From Actinomycetes bacterium (GTDB lineage: Bacteria > Actinomycetota > Coriobacteriia > WRKU01), in assembly GCA_009781565.1 (NCBI GenBank), contig WQXV01000003.1, positions 1-20,284 of the forward strand: 20,284 bases of DNA, given 5' to 3'. The position numbers and the translations under genes are program-made. The number at the start of each line of letters is the position of its first letter. Within the stretch, counting starts at the first letter, position 1. The notes under the pieces are model-generated. The model was given only the letters and a program-made list of their open reading frames with translations. It was not told the DNA's origin and ran no database searches. This document shows positions 8,239 to 13,510 of this stretch, piece after piece.

Positions 8239-8286
8239 CAAGATAAGAAAAGAGATATCCCCTTTTGTTTCCACAGGTTAATCACC

Positions 8287-9723
8287 CTAGATCACCCTTT
8301 TGTTGATCTGGTTGGTCAACATCTGGATCTGACTGAATAACTCACGCTCTTCACTCATCTTTTTGCGGATCTTGTTGACCGCGTGCAGAACGGAGGTGTG
8401 GTCTTTTCCACCAAACGCCTTGCCGATCGCCGGAAGGGATGAGTCGGTCATCTCCTGGCTAAGATACATCGCAACATGGCGGGCATGAACAATGTCTTGT
8501 TTTCGGTTAGCACCGATCAGATCACCTTTTTGGAGATGATAATATTTTGCGGTCTCCCCAATGATCGTGTCGACCGAGACTGGTTTGTTGGCCGGGTCAG
8601 GGAAGAGTCCGGAAGTCGCGTCCTCGACAAACTCAAGATCGACCACATCTTTACCCCGTAGTTCAGCCAGTGCGCTGACCCGGGTCCCCACCCCTTCCAT
8701 CTCACGGATGTTACCCGATGAGCGCTCGGCGATATAGGAGATCGCCTCAGGGTCGAACTCGATGTTGAGCGTCTTGATGTATTGGCGCAAGATCGCGTGG
8801 CGCACCTCATAGGAAGGAAGCTGGATATCAGCTTGCATCCCTGATTTGAACCGGGAGGTGAGGCGTTCTTCCAAATCCAGTTCATCAGGTGAACGATCCG
8901 ACGCGATCACAATCTGTTTTCTTTGAAGCTTCAAACTATTGAAGGTATGGAAAAAGAAATCCGAGGTGGCCTCTTTACCGATCAATGACTGGATATCATC
9001 GATGATGAGCACGTCGGTGGTCCGATACTCATTGCGCAGCCAATTGATATCGACCGTCTTGACCGTGACCGCGTCGATATATTTGTTGAGCAACTCCTCC
9101 AAGGTGGTATAGGTGATCTTCTTATTGGGGTAGCACTGCTCAATATAGGATCCGATAGCTTGGAGCAAATGGGTCTTTCCTAAGCCTGGCCCACCCCAAA
9201 TAAAGAGGGGGTTGTACTTTAAACCAGGAGACTCAGCGACTGCGAGCGAAGCACTATAAGCAAGATCATTGGACTCGCCCACGATAAACGAGTCGAAGGT
9301 GAACTTCGGGTCAAAGGGGGTATCGCTACCTCTTTTGATCGCAGTGTGGCCGGTGCCAAAAGATTCCAACTCAAGATCATCAAGTGATGTTTCAGGTTCG
9401 GCGACAGGTGCAAGATCAGGGTCGAGCACGACGGTGCACGTAAGCTCGTCGTATCCCGAAACCTCGTTGACCAGGGCATTCATGTCCGCCAAATGCATCG
9501 TAGTGATCAATTTGTGGTTGAACGCGTTGGGTACCCCAATGATGAACTCGCCCTCATCGGTGATGCCGAGCGGGACCGCACGCGAGAAGGTGCTGGCCAT
9601 ACGCGCCGCCCCCAGATCCTGTTCAAGGCGTTCACAAAGATCATCCCATAAGGTGTTCTTGTTGATCACTTCATCGTCGACGAAATTATATGCGGGCAAA
9701 ACCGCCACAGCGGACTCAGACAT
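8287..9723 (-). CDS. dnaA: Chromosomal replication initiator DnaA
   Basis: A 478-residue DnaA. Domain I starts with the helix NTLWDDLCERLEQDLG. A short acidic linker follows (about residues 103-125). The AAA+ domain has Walker A GGPGLGKT (177-184) and Walker B LIIDD (239-243). Domain IV carries the signature FGGKDHTSVLHAV near the C-terminus, which reads DnaA boxes. The frame stays open upstream to a TTG at 9771, but I chose ATG at 9723 because purine-rich AGAGAGG precedes it and MSESAV is a sensible N-terminus. The ATG overlaps the stop of a possible 50-codon ORF by 8 nt, and a TATAAT lies about 60 bp upstream. Glycine-Lys-Asp-His in the box-reading loop (usually Gly-Arg-Asp-His) is a conservative change. 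Confidence 0.98.
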   Translation of the reverse strand: MSESAVAVLPAYNFVDDEVINKNTLWDDLCERLEQDLGAARMASTFSRAVPLGITDEGEFIIGVPNAFNHKLITTMHLADMNALVNEVSGYDELTCTVVLDPDLAPVAEPETSLDDLELESFGTGHTAIKRGSDTPFDPKFTFDSFIVGESNDLAYSASLAVAESPGLKYNPLFIWGGPGLGKTHLLQAIGSYIEQCYPNKKITYTTLEELLNKYIDAVTVKTVDINWLRNEYRTTDVLIIDDIQSLIGKEATSDFFFHTFNSLKLQRKQIVIASDRSPDELDLEERLTSRFKSGMQADIQLPSYEVRHAILRQYIKTLNIEFDPEAISYIAERSSGNIREMEGVGTRVSALAELRGKDVVDLEFVEDATSGLFPDPANKPVSVDTIIGETAKYYHLQKGDLIGANRKQDIVHARHVAMYLSQEMTDSSLPAIGKAFGGKDHTSVLHAVNKIRKKMSEERELFSQIQMLTNQINKRVI

Positions 9724-9868
9724 TACCTCTCTCTTTCTGGCATTCGAAGCAAAACTTATATGATTTTTCAAGATGGGGGGAGCTCATTATACTCCCCGAT
9801 CCTTTGCGGGCATAAGGGCGAGGTGTGACGTGAAGTGATTGTTGAATAAGGGGATCATTAGCGCACAT
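9716..9868 (-). CDS. Possible 50-residue Cys-containing small protein overlapping the dnaA start
   Basis: ATG at 9868 lies one base after the TAA of the upstream ATPase gene, with AGGA (9879-9876) seven bases before it. The stop TGA (9718-9716) overlaps the dnaA start as ATGTCTGA, a typical coupling arrangement. The peptide is basic and ends KSYKFCFECQKERGNV, with a CxxC pair at Cys40/Cys43 plus Cys2. Extending the frame upstream to ATG 9910 would add another CxxC (CNMC) and give a zinc-ribbon-like four-Cys spacing, but that start has no ribosome site and lies inside the upstream gene. I do not recognise the protein. The reading frame also contains the likely dnaA -10 box, so it may be a chance ORF or a leader peptide. 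Confidence 0.3.
   Translation of the reverse strand: MCANDPLIQQSLHVTPRPYARKGSGSIMSSPHLEKSYKFCFECQKERGNV
9777..9797 (-). promoter_or_regulatory. dnaA: Probable dnaA promoter: TATAAT within an inverted repeat
   Basis: On the minus strand a perfect TATAAT occupies 9791-9786, flanked by GGGGAG (9797-9792) and CTCCCC (9782-9777), a 6-bp inverted repeat centred on the -10. A weak -35-like TTATGC lies 18 bp upstream. Transcription would begin near 9779, leaving a leader of about 55 nt before dnaA. The symmetry around the -10 could be an operator. Confidence 0.5.
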
Positions 9869-9869
9869 A

Positions 9870-10721
9870 TTACAATCCTGAGAGGTAGTCGACGTATTCA
9901 AATCCCACATCGGTCAACGTGCTTTTCTTGTTCTCGTTGCGCCGCACCAACCCGTGTTCCTCAAGCACTTTGAGGTCGCGGTGAGCAGTCGCCAATCCAA
10001 TATCAAGGGTTTGGGAGACCAGCTGGGGTCCCACGTATTCAAACTTGAGTAACACACCCAACACATCTTTTTGACGAGCGTTGAGGGTGAAAGCGGGAAG
10101 TGATGGGGTCGGTGGTATGAAGCTATCGCTTCGGGTCAGACCGCCCTGTTCACCTAAAGTTGATTCATACGAATAAGCACTTTTAATGATCGGTTTTTGG
10201 GAGAGGGTCAAAACGGTTCCACACCCGATATTCGAGTCAAGACGAAGGGATCCTCCGACACTATCGAGGTATTCTCTAATGATGGTAAAACCAGCGCCTA
10301 CCCCGCGGATGATCGCTTTCATCTCAGGTGTCGCACTGGAAAATCCCGCATTGCGTGCGAATGCTGGATGTGAGATCCCGGGCCCCTGGTCGCTGATCAC
10401 CAAAGTATTTCCTTGATCGAAGATCGAGATGACCACTCCTTGAAAATCAGCATGAATAAGGTTTTCACAAGCTTCCATGATGATGCGGTAGGGAAAGGTA
10501 CCTCCCAGATTAGTCACCTGGGTATGGGTGGTAGCTGCTAGAGCGCCGATCGTCTCGAGCGCGTCACTATAAGGGATCTCGATAATACGAGGAGCGAACG
10601 CGCGATCTTCATACACAGCGATGCGAGAGAGGCGCTCATTTGGTTGTATGTGGCGTGCGCCCTCTTGCGAATAATCAAGGTTGGTCGCCACCGTGAGAGC
10701 CGGCGCTTGACGCGTCGACAT
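9870..10721 (-). CDS. GHKL (anti-sigma/RsbW-like) ATPase fused to a winged-helix DNA-binding domain
   Basis: A 283-residue protein that I recognise only by its domains. Residues about 75-175 form a HATPase fold: N-box EACENLIHA (Asn87), G1 motif DQGPGI (111-116) and G2 motif GVGAGF (130-135), ending GCGTVLTLS. The N-box resembles SpoIIAB/RsbW serine kinases more than histidine kinases, and no phospho-acceptor His domain is present. A proline-rich linker leads to a C-terminal winged helix (about 212-280) with a recognition helix near LATAHRDLKVLEEHGLVRR, as in MarR/DeoR-like regulators. ATG at 10721 is chosen because GAGG lies five bases upstream. GTG at 10754 would add 11 residues with a poorer site. 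It is the first gene left of the polarity switch, immediately upstream of dnaA, between two sets of DnaA-box-like sites. An ATP-responsive regulator of dnaA or the origin is my inference; a general transcription factor is the alternative. Confidence 0.85.
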   Translation of the reverse strand: MSTRQAPALTVATNLDYSQEGARHIQPNERLSRIAVYEDRAFAPRIIEIPYSDALETIGALAATTHTQVTNLGGTFPYRIIMEACENLIHADFQGVVISIFDQGNTLVISDQGPGISHPAFARNAGFSSATPEMKAIIRGVGAGFTIIREYLDSVGGSLRLDSNIGCGTVLTLSQKPIIKSAYSYESTLGEQGGLTRSDSFIPPTPSLPAFTLNARQKDVLGVLLKFEYVGPQLVSQTLDIGLATAHRDLKVLEEHGLVRRNENKKSTLTDVGFEYVDYLSGL

Positions 10722-10794
10722 CTCTTCCTCATGTTGAATATGGGGTAAAGCCACTTTCCAAACTCTTTCCTACAAACCGACGTAATCCACACTA

Positions 10795-10803
10795 TTATCC
10801 ACA
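10795..10803 (+). promoter_or_regulatory. Perfect DnaA box
   Basis: TTATCCACA exactly matches the consensus. It is flanked by TAATCCACA (10783-10791) and, inverted, TTATCTACA (10814-10806). On the minus strand the box yields GATAAT, a possible -10 for the GHKL-wHTH gene, though no good -35 is present, so DnaA binding here could also repress that gene. Confidence 0.75.
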
Positions 10804-10899
10804 GCTGTAGATAACTTTTTGCGTTCCATAAGGAGATATCTTTTCAGCGCGACCTGCCTTTTTCCGCAGGCGAACCCGTGTTCGCAGTATTTTATCTGC

Positions 10900-10918
10900 G
10901 GTTTCCATGTTTTCCACA
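10900..10918 (+). repeat. 19-bp direct repeat, copy 1 (contains a DnaA-box-like site)
   Basis: GGTTTCCATGTTTTCCACA occurs here and again, identically, at 11060-11078, 160 bp away. The right nine bases are a TTTTCCACA box. This copy is followed by a CAACTGGTG segment and an inverted TTTCCCACA. Confidence 0.85.
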
Positions 10919-11059
10919 ACTGGTGAAAACTTGTGGGAAACTATGCGGAAACAAGCGAAAGTGATACACACTCAAGATATCGTCCTGTCAAGTTACAAAA
11001 GGGAATCTCATAGTAGCAGTAATTTGAGCTCCCACCTCATCTTTTTTTCACACATGTGA

Positions 11060-11078
11060 GGTTTCCATGTTTTCCACA
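11060..11078 (+). repeat. 19-bp direct repeat, copy 2
   Basis: Identical to 10900-10918. Two further box-like 9-mers follow head to tail at 11104-11121, so boxes are denser on the rpmH side. Confidence 0.85.
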
Positions 11079-11186
11079 GTAGTTTTCACCGGCTCCATCT
11101 GCGTTTTCCACAGTTTCCACAGATTGTCCGATACCTCTTTGAGGGTGCCGGGAGTGTTCAGCCTCACACCTGCTTGAAAATTGTAT

Positions 11187-11215
11187 TTGACAGGTATGCA
11201 TACTCACTCTAGAAT
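11187..11215 (+). promoter_or_regulatory. rpmH: Strong sigma70-type promoter of rpmH
   Basis: A perfect -35 TTGACA (11187-11192) is separated by exactly 17 bp from -10 TAGAAT (11210-11215). The spacer contains a 10-bp perfect palindrome, GTATGCATAC (11194-11203). Transcription should start near 11222, giving a leader of about 33 nt that begins with a small hairpin. Confidence 0.85.
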
Positions 11216-11222
11216 TGAGTGC

Positions 11223-11236
11223 CTTGCAAAAGCAAG
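11223..11236 (+). promoter_or_regulatory. Hairpin at the predicted 5' end of the rpmH mRNA
   Basis: CTTGC-AAAA-GCAAG forms a 5-bp stem with a 4-nt loop, beginning almost at the predicted transcription start. It may protect the 5' end of this abundant transcript. The AGGAGG ribosome site follows at 11245-11250. Confidence 0.4.
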
Positions 11237-11254
11237 ACAGCAAGAGGAGGAATA

Positions 11255-11392
11255 GTGCCAAAGAGAACATATCAACCAAACAGACGTAAGCGTGCGAAGA
11301 GGCATGGCTTCCGTAATCGCATGTCAAGCGCCGGTGGACGTTCGGTCCTGGCGGCTCGTCGACGCAAGGGACGCCGTAGTCTGTCTGCCTGA
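11255..11392 (+). CDS. rpmH: 50S ribosomal protein L34
   Basis: A 45-residue highly basic protein that I translated from GTG at 11255. It starts (M)PKRTYQPNRRKRAKRHGFR and continues NRMSSAGGRSVLAARRRKGR, the near-universal L34 sequence. It is a small structural protein of the large ribosomal subunit. AGGAGG lies four bases before the start, and a strong promoter lies 40 bp further upstream. The TGA stop overlaps the rnpA ATG (TGATG), so the two are translationally coupled as in most bacteria. This gene marks the beginning of the rightward arm. Confidence 0.98.
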   Translation: MPKRTYQPNRRKRAKRHGFRNRMSSAGGRSVLAARRRKGRRSLSA

Positions 11393-11742
11393 TGACCGCG
11401 GTCATTAAATCTTCACAAGAGATCGGTTCGATCATGAAAGAAGGGAGTTGCGTGGCAACCCCCTTTTTCACTCTTTTCTATCAAAAAATCGTGGATGATG
11501 GATCGACCACCGACATGATGAACACCGGTAGAGTGGCCTATATTGCGGGCAAAAAGAACGGCAACGCAGTCTGGCGCAATGCCGCAAAGCGTAAACTGCG
11601 TGCTGCATGGCAGCTTAAGGAACACGAGCCTTCCCGCTACCATGTCTTGCTGGTCGCCAAAAAGAAGATCACCGATCATAGTGCACGCGACATCGCCTGT
11701 GCACTCGATGAACTGCTTTTGCGCGAAGGACTGTTACAATGA
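11392..11742 (+). CDS. rnpA: Ribonuclease P protein component
   Basis: A 116-residue basic protein, the protein cofactor of RNase P that matures tRNA 5' ends. The RNA-binding RNR-motif region reads KNGNAVWRNAAKRKLRAAW (residues about 55-73), the usual K-x-G-x-A-V-x-R-N-x-x-K-R-x-x-R pattern. The N-terminal half (IKSSQEIGSIMKEGSCVAT) matches the family's substrate-binding face. The second Arg of the usual RNR motif (N-R) is Ala here. The ATG overlaps the rpmH stop, and the TGA overlaps the yidD start (ATGA). The gene is complete and of ordinary length. Confidence 0.97.
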   Translation: MTAVIKSSQEIGSIMKEGSCVATPFFTLFYQKIVDDGSTTDMMNTGRVAYIAGKKNGNAVWRNAAKRKLRAAWQLKEHEPSRYHVLLVAKKKITDHSARDIACALDELLLREGLLQ

Positions 11743-11966
11743 AACAGTTGCCACGCAGAATCGTGGTGATACTGATACGGGGGTATCAGCAGGTCATCTC
11801 TCCCCTTTTTCCACCAACCTGCAAGTACTATCCAACCTGCTCGGTGTATGCCGTGACTGCCGTCGAGCGGTTTGGAGTTGTGCGCGGAGGTTGGTTGGCG
11901 ATCAAGCGCATCATACGTTGTAACCCGTGGAGCCATGGAGGGTACGACCCGGTTCCCGAGCGATAG
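11739..11966 (+). CDS. yidD: YidD membrane-protein insertion efficiency factor
   Basis: A 75-residue protein with an amphipathic N-terminal helix (RRIVVILIRGYQQVISPLF), the family signature PPTCKYYPTCSVYA with two conserved cysteines, and the ending RCNPWSHGGYDPVP. YidD is a peripheral inner-membrane protein that assists YidC-dependent insertion; its biochemical mechanism is not settled. It overlaps rnpA by four bases and is followed directly by yidC, the classical rpmH-rnpA-yidD-yidC order. Confidence 0.98.
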   Translation: MKQLPRRIVVILIRGYQQVISPLFPPTCKYYPTCSVYAVTAVERFGVVRGGWLAIKRIIRCNPWSHGGYDPVPER

Positions 11967-11981
11967 ATGAGGAGTCAGATA

Positions 11982-12776
11982 ATGCCAGGATGGTCGTCAT
12001 TTGTCGAGCTGCTGTTCACACTGCTGCGACAAATCTATTATGTGGTCGGTGACTGGGGTCTTGCCATCATCGTCTTTACCATCATCATTCGTCTGTTGAT
12101 GACCCCATTGATGGTCAAACAGACCAAGTCGATGCATGAGATGCAAAAGATCCAGCCACTGATGAAAGAGATCCAAGAAGAGTACGCCGATGATAAGGAG
12201 TTGCAACAGCAGAAGCTTGCCGAGCTCTATGCCGAGCACAAGGTGAATCCTTTCGCGAGCTGTCTTCCGATGCTTTTGCAGATGCCGATATTTGTCGCGC
12301 TCTACCAGATGCTCGCGCCGATCACTGAGAAGGCAGCCGGAGGACCGCTTGCTCACTATTTGGCCTCAACAGCGGGTCCAGAGGGCGTTGGAAGGTTCTA
12401 CAGCATCATTCCCGATCTTATGTTGAGCGCCAATCAGGTCTTTGATGGGGGCAAAGGATTCATGGCATCGATCCCCTATTTCATCCTGCTTGCCCTGTTT
12501 GCGGTCAGTATGTATCTGCCGCAGATGATCATGAAAGCGGAAAAGACCCAAAAGATGACGAGCCTCTATATGATGCCGCTCATGCTCTATATTGGATGGA
12601 CGGTACCGGCAGGTGTGCTGCTCTACTGGGATACCTCCTCGTTCATCGGTATCGCGCAGCAGTGGTTCACCCAACGGTCTTTGGAAAAAGCACTTGAGGG
12701 AACTGAGGAAGAGCCGATCAAGGCGTTACCGAAAAAGGCGGCGAAAAGACCAACGAAAAAAGGCAACAAGAAATAA
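11982..12776 (+). CDS. yidC: Membrane protein insertase YidC/Oxa1
   Basis: A 264-residue insertase of the short, Gram-positive type lacking the large periplasmic domain. The first membrane helix (about residues 21-44) contains the conserved hydrophilic-groove arginine (Arg37). A charged cytoplasmic hairpin (about 45-85) follows, then NPFASCLPMLLQMPIFVALY (89-108) and three further hydrophobic helices up to about 227. The tail is Lys-rich, as in ribosome-binding YidC proteins. No lipobox signal peptide is seen. I chose ATG 11982 because GAGGAG lies seven bases upstream. ATG 11967, directly after the yidD stop, lacks a ribosome site. It inserts membrane proteins alone or with SecYEG. Confidence 0.97.
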   Translation: MPGWSSFVELLFTLLRQIYYVVGDWGLAIIVFTIIIRLLMTPLMVKQTKSMHEMQKIQPLMKEIQEEYADDKELQQQKLAELYAEHKVNPFASCLPMLLQMPIFVALYQMLAPITEKAAGGPLAHYLASTAGPEGVGRFYSIIPDLMLSANQVFDGGKGFMASIPYFILLALFAVSMYLPQMIMKAEKTQKMTSLYMMPLMLYIGWTVPAGVLLYWDTSSFIGIAQQWFTQRSLEKALEGTEEEPIKALPKKAAKRPTKKGNKK

Positions 12777-12790
12777 AAGGAGCACAGCAC

Positions 12791-13471
12791 ATGGATGACG
12801 CGATGATCACCAGCAACGAACCTGTTGAAGCAGAGGAGATAGTCGAGGAGAGCTTACCTCCTGCTCAAGATGAGCTTGCACTTGAAGAAGCACCTCTCGA
12901 AGAGGGTGCTGAAGAAACCGTTGAAGGAACAGTTGAAGAAACCGTCGAAGAACAGTCGGTCACTCCGAAGGATTCAGGGCGACCCGCTCTGACCGAGACC
13001 ACCGATGAGGAGATAGATGCGTTGGCAGACGCCGCAATCGCAACCATCAATGAGGTGCTGGCGTTCTTCCCGGTCGAAGGATTCAATATCGAAGAGTATG
13101 AGGGTGATGAAGGGGAGCTGATCCTCGATATAGTGGGAGAAGATCTCAACATCCTCATTGGTAGACATGGAAGGACCGCAGAGGCCTTGCAGGTTGTGGT
13201 ATCAGCGATCGCTTCTCGGCGAAGTCACGTATTCTTCCCCATCACCGTCGATGTCGAGGGTTATAAGCATCGCCGCAAACAGCGCGTCATTGAGATAGCA
13301 CAGCGCGTGGTGGAGCGTGTTCGTGAGGGTGGCCGGCCTGTCTCGCTCAAACCGATGACTCCAGCGGAGCGTCGTCAGGTCCACATGGCACTGCGTGAGG
13401 TGCGCGGCGTTACCACAACGAGCGAGGGTTCGGGATCCTATCGTCATGTGGTGGTCCTGCCTGTCGAATAA
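12791..13471 (+). CDS. jag: Jag/KhpB (SpoIIIJ-associated) KH-R3H RNA-binding protein
   Basis: A 226-residue protein with three parts. The N-terminal part (about 10-56) is strongly acidic with imperfect EETVE repeats and replaces the usual Jag_N domain. The KH domain contains the GxxG loop GRHG (124-127). The C-terminal R3H domain has PAERRQVHMAL (about 181-191). Family members bind RNA and are linked to cell-envelope or elongation control and to YidC function; the direct targets here are unknown. AAGGAG precedes ATG 12791 by eight bases, and the gene lies 14 nt after yidC. The acidic leader could interact with the Lys-rich YidC tail encoded next door, which is inference. Confidence 0.95.
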   Translation: MDDAMITSNEPVEAEEIVEESLPPAQDELALEEAPLEEGAEETVEGTVEETVEEQSVTPKDSGRPALTETTDEEIDALADAAIATINEVLAFFPVEGFNIEEYEGDEGELILDIVGEDLNILIGRHGRTAEALQVVVSAIASRRSHVFFPITVDVEGYKHRRKQRVIEIAQRVVERVREGGRPVSLKPMTPAERRQVHMALREVRGVTTTSEGSGSYRHVVVLPVE

Positions 13472-13475
13472 AGTA

Positions 13476-13510
13476 CTGCCAAGACTTCATGGAACGGGGA
13501 TTTTTGGCAG
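13476..13510 (+). promoter_or_regulatory. Inverted repeat in the jag-rsmG gap
   Basis: CTGCCAA (13476-13482) and TTGGCAG (13504-13510) form a 7-bp stem with a 21-nt loop ending at the base before the rsmG ATG. If folded in mRNA it would hold the weak ribosome site in its loop. There is no terminal U-run. Confidence 0.35.

Larger units (their letters stand above)
8078..8286. other. dnaA-dnaN spacer: candidate oriC unwinding region
   Basis: This 209-bp gap has no plausible gene. On the dnaA-sense (minus) strand it contains, in order: the complement of a plus-strand GTTTCCACA (8267-8275); several G/A-C/T inverted repeats (8189-8238); two abutting DnaA-box-like 9-mers, TTTTCCACC (8141-8133) and CTTTCCACA (8133-8125); a short CCC (8123-8121); an 18-nt run of trinucleotides with a central T (8120-8103); and an AT-rich tract (8102-8085) just before the dnaN ribosome site. 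This order matches the box, GC-rich stretch, DnaA-trio and AT-rich layout described for the Bacillus basal unwinding system. Function as the origin is inference. Confidence 0.65.
10722..11254. other. Non-coding polarity-switch region with DnaA-box cluster (candidate oriC part)
   Basis: About 530 bp between the minus-strand replication genes and plus-strand rpmH. It contains one perfect DnaA box, TTATCCACA (10795-10803). Near matches on the plus strand are TAATCCACA (10783-10791), TTTTCCGCA (10860-10868), TTTTCCACA (10910-10918, 11070-11078, 11104-11112) and GTTTCCACA (11113-11121). On the minus strand they are TTATCTACA (10814-10806), TTTCCCACA (10940-10932) and GTTTCCGCA (10952-10944). It also holds a 19-bp direct repeat, a TCACA-CA-TGTGA palindrome (11048-11059) and the rpmH promoter. 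No GATC occurs in 10755-11254. Open frames here read through box repeats and look spurious. Confidence 0.7.

Noticed and set aside
8094..8285. 63-residue minus-strand frame in the dnaA-dnaN spacer
   Set aside because: It overlaps the inverted repeats and box/trio signals, lacks a ribosome site and has repetitive Leu/Val composition at its end.
9724..9771. Longer dnaA start at TTG 9771
   Set aside because: It has no ribosome site, uses a rare start codon, and its added 16 residues are unlike DnaA N-termini. The ATG at 9723 fits better.
11041..11060. T-run plus TCACA/TGTGA palindrome as an intrinsic terminator
   Set aside because: On the plus strand the T-run precedes the hairpin, and on the minus strand an A-run follows it. 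Neither orientation gives a stem followed by U.
11037..11471. 144-residue minus-strand frame across the rpmH promoter, rpmH and the rnpA start
   Set aside because: It runs antisense through rpmH and reads through DnaA-box repeats, with no ribosome site and no protein-like pattern.
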